Assembly: GCA_036583965.1 (NCBI GenBank)
Contig: JAZBQD010000001.1
Coordinates: forward strand, 18,694,608-18,758,607
From: Prunella strophiata
Taxonomy: Eukaryota > Chordata > Aves > Passeriformes > Prunellidae
DNA: 64,000 nucleotides
Reading direction: 5' to 3'
Shown: positions 58,852 through 64,000 of the stretch, in pieces
Position numbering within the stretch: position 1 is the first letter of the stretch
How the letters are laid out: the number at the start of each line of letters is the position of its first letter
Program-made: the position numbers and the translations under genes
The notes under the pieces: model-generated
Seen by the model: the letters and a program-made list of their open reading frames with translations, nothing else
Databases searched by the model: none
What the model was told of the DNA's origin: nothing

Positions 58852-60307
58852 GTGAGTGTGGGCTGGCTCTGTGATGAGTAACACTTCACAGAAATTGTTT
58901 TAGTAAAGTGAATTAAGCAGGTAACTCCTGAAGCTTTGGATTTTTATTTTTCTTTTTTATAACCTCCTGACCAGCCTTTTATAACTCAGTTTTCCAGTGA
59001 TGAGGATGAGTTTGTTGGGTGGCATCTCACACATCACATCCAGCACAGCACTTCTTGTTTCTGAGGCACATCCAGTACAGCTTTTCTGGTCAGATAGTGA
59101 ACAAATAAATATCCTTAGGAGTTAAACCTTCCTCATTTACTCTGCCTGGCCTCTTCCAGGTGGAAAATGTTTTGTTTTGGTGTTTTGTCTTTTCTCCCAT
59201 GGGCATTTTGGGAAATGTGCATTTGACTTGCATTGTTGCTGACATGGTTCCTGGACGTGCAGCATGTGTAATATCCCTTTTTTTGCATAATAGTCTCTTT
59301 TTTACTTTCCCTTGACCTCAACAAACATACAAATATTGGTGTTTTGCCAGAGAGCTGCAGTGATTTGATGCTCTCCTGAAATTTGGGCTGCTGCTGCTGC
59401 CTGAACCTTCAGTGCTGTGTAGAATCATACACTAATTCAGCTGGAAAGGACCTCAGGGGTCAGCTACTCACATCCTCTCTGGCATCTTATTTAATTGGGT
59501 TTTTTTTGGGTTTTGCTCTGACTTTGTTTTGGGAAGTAGCTCTGTGTGGCTGCTTCAGAGAGGGGGTTGTTTTACAGGAGGAATTTGGTTCTGGCAGCCT
59601 GGCTGCTCCTGTCTCTCTTTGCTGGCTGCTTTTCTCTCCATGGTAGGAGCTCACCTGCAGCTCCACCCCCTCCCAGGCAGCAGGACCAGCTCCTGGGTGA
59701 GTTTGTGCTGGTGGTGGATCATCCTTCAAATATGCAGATCTCTTTTTCATCCATAAAGTAAAAGATGAGAGCAAAGCTCATCTGTTTCTTTCTCCTTCTT
59801 GTGTTTTTGGCTTCATTTTTTGCCCATCATTCTGTGTGAGGTTTCTGGATTTGTCCTTAAAAGCTGCTTGGAGTAAATATTTAATTTTAGCTTTTTCAAA
59901 AGTAGTGGTAGATTGCTTCTAATATTGACTGAAATTGGCAGTTCCTTAATGAAAGCTTTGCTTTTCTTTTCCTTTTAATTGAGCTGTTGCTGTACAGCCC
60001 CCTCCCCAATCTGATAATGCCTGTGGGGGTTTGATGTTGGAAAAATGACTTGGGGGAAGAAAATTAATGGGTAACTAAATGTCATAGGCTGCATTTCCCA
60101 TTGGCATTTTAACAGCACATTTTAATTTATCAGAAACATGTATTACCAAAATAACACTTTGTTAAAGCCATTCCCTCCTTGTGATCAACAGCAAGTGATG
60201 TTTTATTTGATTTCCACCAGACAGGTGGGTTGAAAGGCAGCACAAATGGTTCAGCTGTGCTGCTGTCTGTTGTTTGTAGTTATCTCTGATTTATTCCTTG
60301 TGCTCAG
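58852..60307 (+). other. DOCK1 intron 26
   Basis: A 1.5-kb intron with one short CR1 tail (59420-59475). The ORFs near 59380-59770 on both strands have no recognisable features. Confidence 0.7.
59420..59475 (-). mobile_element. Short CR1 3' tail
   Basis: A reverse-strand CR1 terminus (AGAATCATACACTAATTCAG then CTGGAAAGGACCTCAGG). Only about 55 bp remain. Confidence 0.65.
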
Positions 60308-60403
60308 GGCCCCACACAACGCCATGTCCAGATCATCATGGAGAACCTGCTGAGGACAGTGAACAGAACTGTGATTTCCATGGGACGGGACTCAGAGCTC
60401 ATT
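60308..60403 (+). CDS. DOCK1: DOCK1 exon 27 (helical scaffold, residues ~897-928)
   Basis: A 96-bp exon in phase 0 at both ends, encoding GPTQRHVQIIMENLLRTVNR and TVISMGRDSELI. The acceptor is TGTGCTCAG and the donor ATT|GTGAGT. This is the last DOCK1 exon found. The next expected peptide (GNFVACMTAILRQ) is not visible before base 64000, so the gene continues to the right. Confidence 0.95.
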
Positions 60404-60960
60404 GTGAGTAAACTCAAACACCTCTGTCACATCTCCCTGAGCCTGCCTGTAATAGGATTGCAATCCCAGGTGACCCAAAGCAATCAAAAGCTCCCCTCTC
60501 CCTCTCTCTCTGTGTGCTCAGGAAGCTGGAAAGCACTGCCTGGTAATTTTGCTGTGGTTGACACAGGGGAAGAGCAAAAAAAAAAAAAAAAAGCTTGAAA
60601 AATATCTGTGAGCAGGTGATTAGCCAGGATTGATATCTGTGTGCACCAAAATGATGTAGTATTGGTAATTAGCCAGCTGGGAAGTGTGGAAATGAGACTT
60701 GGCTTTTGTTACTGCTTTACAAGCATTTACTTGTCTTTTTGTCTTAAACTGAGATAACCAAGGGAAGTGTTCAAATGACTGAAGAACAGAGCCCAAAATC
60801 ATGTTTAGAGGAAGGACTGATGCAAGTGACCCTATTGACTTAACACTGTGGTTTTAAAGCTTACACCTGAATTTTTCCACTTCTAATTAACTAATATTGG
60901 ACTAAATAATGAAAAAAATAGTGAGGCTTGTTGATATCTGAGATGGGGACAGATCTGAGT

Positions 60961-61103
60961 GTGTTTTTGGGGAGTCTCTCTGTGTGTTTTTGGGGAGTCT
61001 CTCTGTGTGTTTTTGGGGAGTCTCTCTGTGTGTTTTTGGGGAGTCTCTCTGTGTGTTTTTGGGGAGTTTCTCTGTGTGTTTTTGGGGAGTCTCTCTGTGT
61101 GTT
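60961..61103 (+). repeat. 23-bp minisatellite, about 6 copies
   Basis: A unit of the type GTGTTTTTGGGGAGTCTCTC plus TGT starts at 60961, 60984, 61007, 61030, 61053 and 61076, with a partial seventh. There is only one visible substitution (TTTCTC for TCTCTC in the fifth unit). It lies about 560 bp after exon 27. Confidence 0.95.
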
Positions 61104-61567
61104 TGCCTTTCTCTTGTATTATTTCTTAGCTGTCTGCAGCTGGCAGCTGATCTCTCCAGGGAGCTGGTCGAAGTGGGCCAGGTTTGTGCTGTGTCTGAGC
61201 ACTTGTCCCTGAGTTCTGCATCAATTTGGGTCAGTCTGGCTCAATGCACTGATTTCTTACCATGGGGTTAATTGTTAGTCAGATAGAGGAGTCCATCAGC
61301 AACTTGGTTTTTAGATCTCCTCTTTGTTTCCCAATTGAAATTCTCTCTGTAATTGCACGCAGTGATATTTGACTTTTACTCTGTGTCCTCAGCACTTCTT
61401 CCTGACCTCCTGCTGCCCATTTCCTTGGCATTTGGGGCTGCTTGTGTTGGTAAATCTCCTGCAATTCCATTTTGTCTTTGGTGCATCATCCTCTGGGTTA
61501 ATTTTGGTCTTCTACTTGTATCACTTGGGGTTTTGTTGCAAGGAAGGGATAATGGATCTCCAGCAAG

Positions 61568-61800
61568 AAATCACAGAATCCCAGGATGGTTTGGCTTGGA
61601 AAGACCTTAAAGCTCATTTTATTCCACCCCTGCCATGGGCAGGGACACTTCCACTGTCCCAGGCTGCTCCAAGCCCTGTCCAGCCTGGCCTTGGACACTT
61701 CCAGGCATGGGAATCCACAGCCTCTGTGGGGAAATGGTTCCAGGCAGAACATTCCTACAGAATCTTCCAGTGCTGGGATGCAGCAGTGCAAGGAAATCAA
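61568..61800 (-). mobile_element. CR1 LINE 3' fragment
   Basis: A reverse-strand CR1 from TCACAGAATCCCAGGATGGT through CTGCCATGGGCAGGGACACT and CTGTCCAGCCTGGCCTTGG to a weaker end near 61760-61800. Confidence 0.85.
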
Positions 61801-63384
61801 AAGACTTGGGTGTAATTTTAACTTCCTCAGTTTCAGGCTGAATGAGAGTTAATTATTGTTTTGATGAAGGTGGTTCAGGTGATATTTAAAAATGTTAATT
61901 ATGGCTTTTGCAGTTAGCAAAGTAGATCTGAAAGTGTGTGTGTGTGTGTTTGAACTCAGAGCAGTGATATTAAAGATCTGCATTGTGCTCCTGAGCACAG
62001 CCTGCAATCCCTCATGCACAGCCTCTATAATCAGCTAATGAACACTGAGATTTCAGGGTATTTTTAATGAGTACTTACTCCTACCTTACAATGCAGCCTC
62101 TGCTGAAGAGATTCCCCTGTTAAATAACCAGCCACAACTCATTTTTATGGTGTCAGCAAAGTAGGAGGAGTAAAATGAATAATAATAATAATAATTAGGG
62201 ATCACACCCTGACCTCTCTTGCATCAGATTTGGGTTGAAATGATGCAGTGACTTTTCTTTTTTTAGTTTTACCTGTAGTAGAGAATTAACCATACAGGGT
62301 GACTGGAAGGAAGGAATTTGAAATATCCAGCAGAGTTCAGGTAATGATAATTTCTTTAAAAGAAGTAAAATACAGGACACAACCAATTTTTTTTATTCTA
62401 GAAATATAACTGTGTTGATGTCCTAAAGCTGGCATGTTTTCTCCCTGAAAAAATACTTAGTGACACCATCTCCATCCAAAATCTGATGTTGCATAATGCA
62501 GTTTATGAACAGTGGAGGAATGTCAAGGATTTATGTACACAAGTGAGAAGTTTTAATTACAGGATGAGCCTTTTTTACAGCATTGAACTGGAAGGATTCT
62601 CCAATAGTCTCCTTTGGCTTTGCTCATTTGGTTTTCATTTTTTCCCCTCCTTAAATGTGAGTCCCTTGATAAAATCAAAAGCAAGTTTTGTCCTATACCT
62701 TCAAAGGAGAATTACCTTGAAATAAGAGACCAGTTGCAAGGAGAAGTACCAGATATTAAGTAAAATGAAGTATAAATGATAATTTTAAAGTCTGATTTGA
62801 CAATAATTTTGTTAGCAAAAGAATTTTTAATTCTCGTTGGTTTGGACTGTTTTTCCCTCTCTAAGTCTCACTGGTGGTTTTTACTTGATCCATTTGCTGA
62901 GTAGAAGATTCTAATATTGTTATTATTTGTATTTATTTTATTGAATGATTCTATTATTAGTACAGGAGGCACCCTGAGGGTGCTGAGCTTTCCTTCTGCT
63001 CCAAACTACTGGTTTAGGTTAATTTTGCTCCTGCCTTGAGCTGCTGCTGCTCCTGGCCCAGTGAGAAATCACCTGGAAAAAAACCACAAAACCTTTCTTA
63101 CTGAAGAACACGTTGCCTGAGGAAAAAGTAAATTGAGCAAACTTCCTTGAGCCTTTGGAAGGGTGGTTTTAAACCTTGTTTTTCCTTTCCTGGTGGCTTT
63201 TGGACAATGCTGGATTCCACATGAGGCAACATCTTGGCCTCCTGCAGTGAATCAGGACAGAGCAGCCTCCAGAATGATCCATGGCTGCTCCTTCTCCTCG
63301 TGTCAGCAGCTTGGGGTGTGCCTCATTTCCAGAGGAACCCAAGCTCTGTGATTTCTGAGAGGAGATCTCTTCACCTAGGGGAAT

Positions 63385-63440
63385 ATTTGGGTTGGAATGA
63401 GATGGTCTCTAAGGTCCCTTCAACCCAAACCATTCCATGT
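63385..63440 (+). mobile_element. Short CR1 3' tail
   Basis: A forward CR1 terminus (GGTTGGAATGAGATGGTCTC then AAGGTCCCTTCAACCCAAAC). Only the last 55 bp remain. Confidence 0.7.
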
Positions 63441-63614
63441 TCCTGTGGTGTTAACTTCCAAAAGTGTCCTTAAGGAGGGTGGCTCTGGAAAACATCTGAA
63501 GGTGTATGGGAAACAAATCAGTGCTGTGGCCAGGGGAAATGGATTATTTTGGGTATTGGGGTGTGTGAGTGGGAAGCACTGGGCAGGACTTTGTGGTGTT
63601 GCTGATGAATGGAA

Positions 63615-63985
63615 TCTTCACAGAATGATGAGGTTGGAAGAGACCTCTCAGATCATTGAGTCCAGCCCATGTCCTCACACCTCAACTCAGAATCCAGACT
63701 ACAGCACCAAGTGCCATGGCCAGCCTTTATTTAAACACACCCAGAGATGCTGATTCCACCACCTCTCTGGGAAGAGCATTCCAGTTCTTTATTATTCTTT
63801 TGGTGAAAATTTTTTTCCTAATATCCAACCTCCACCTTCCCTGATGTAGCTTGAGGCTGTGTCCTCTGGTTCTGTCAGCTGCTGCCTGGTGGAAGAGACT
63901 TCTCCACTTTGCTGCTCTCCCCTCTGTGCTTTGGATGAGGGTGAGGTGAAACCAGAACAGAAATGAGGCAGGAGCCACCAGGAGG
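63615..63985 (-). mobile_element. CR1 LINE 3' fragment
   Basis: A reverse-strand CR1 of the subfamily seen at 55268. It begins CACAGAATGATGAGGTTGGA and continues with GAGACCTCTCAGATCATTGA, TTCCACCACCTCTCTGGGAA and TTTTTTTCCTAATATCCAAC. It probably runs to or past the window edge. Confidence 0.85.
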
Positions 63986-64000
63986 AGAAAAAGGGAATTT

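Larger units (their letters stand above)
3879..60403 (+). other. DOCK1: DOCK1 gene, exons 3-27 (partial gene)
   Basis: Twenty-five exons join in a continuous phase-compatible series and give a protein that closely follows vertebrate DOCK1 as I remember it. DOCK1 is a cytoplasmic and membrane-recruited exchange factor that activates Rac through its DHR-2 domain, helped by ELMO binding at its N terminus and PIP3 binding by DHR-1. This part covers about residues 44-928: half the SH3, the N-terminal helical region, DHR-1 and the start of the armadillo-like scaffold. Exon and residue numbers assume that the unseen exons 1-2 match human (44 codons). Every placed intron has GT-AG ends. Introns range from 286 bp to 9.6 kb, compact compared with the human gene of more than 500 kb. 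Paralogues DOCK2 and DOCK5 share the layout, but the residues seen match DOCK1 best. Exons 11 and 14 contain single-base insertions. The start codon and DHR-2 are outside the window. Confidence 0.95.
60404..64000 (+). other. 5' part of DOCK1 intron 27
   Basis: This stretch contains a 23-bp minisatellite (60961-61103), a reverse CR1 (61568-61800), a short GT run near 61935, a TAA run near 62178 and two CR1 pieces near the end. In mammals a reverse-strand gene (INSYN2A) lies inside a DOCK1 intron. I looked for a reverse coding exon here and saw none. Confidence 0.7.

Noticed and set aside
60404..64000. INSYN2A (FAM196A) nested on the reverse strand
   Set aside because: This gene lies inside a DOCK1 intron in mammals, but no reverse-strand coding exon of fitting length or content is visible here. 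It may lie beyond the window.

Overview
The window is vertebrate, almost certainly avian and most likely passerine, nuclear DNA. The evidence is many 3'-end fragments of CR1 retrotransposons in both orientations, several solo retroviral LTRs, short introns and one long, highly conserved multi-exon gene. There is no operon, bacterial gene, tRNA, rRNA or CRISPR array. All identifications come from reading the sequence and from remembered family sequences; no database search was run.

One gene accounts for all the protein coding seen: DOCK1 (DOCK180), the Rac guanine-nucleotide exchange factor that works with ELMO in phagocytosis, cell migration and myoblast fusion. It runs on the + strand. Twenty-five consecutive coding exons can be placed base by base (3879 to 60403). 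They encode about 885 residues, corresponding to exons 3-27 and roughly residues 44-928 of the vertebrate protein. Domain order is the second half of the SH3 domain (exons 3-4), the ELMO-binding and helical N-terminal region (exons 5-13), the DHR-1/C2 phosphoinositide-binding domain (exons 14-18) and the start of the armadillo-like helical scaffold (exons 19-27). The start codon lies upstream. The catalytic DHR-2 domain and the proline-rich tail lie downstream.

Layout: 1-3878 is the end of intron 2. Exons 3-5 lie at 3.9-7.8 kb. Intron 5 holds a strikingly uniform 49-bp satellite of 30 copies (8.19-9.66 kb). Exons 6-18 lie at 12-27.6 kb. Exons 19-23 are spread over 32.5-40.7 kb. Intron 23 is the largest (9.6 kb, with several local duplications and a G-depleted stretch). 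Exons 24-27 lie at 50.2-60.4 kb, and the rest is intron 27. Introns carry about 25 recognisable CR1 fragments and five probable LTRs. Three LTRs sit inside older CR1 copies, and two lie within a few tens of bases of DOCK1 splice sites.

The most notable observations are these. (1) Exons 11 and 14 each carry one extra T, both in the context A-C-[T]-G at a wobble position, and each would cause an early stop. The other 23 exons are intact, so this looks like an assembly artefact at C/T heterozygous sites unless reads show otherwise. (2) The 30-copy 49-bp array appears perfect. (3) A 352-bp tandem duplication runs up to the exon 16 acceptor. (4) Two LTRs of identical 444-bp length, about 96% identical, lie 18 kb apart. 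I found no convincing new biological system here.
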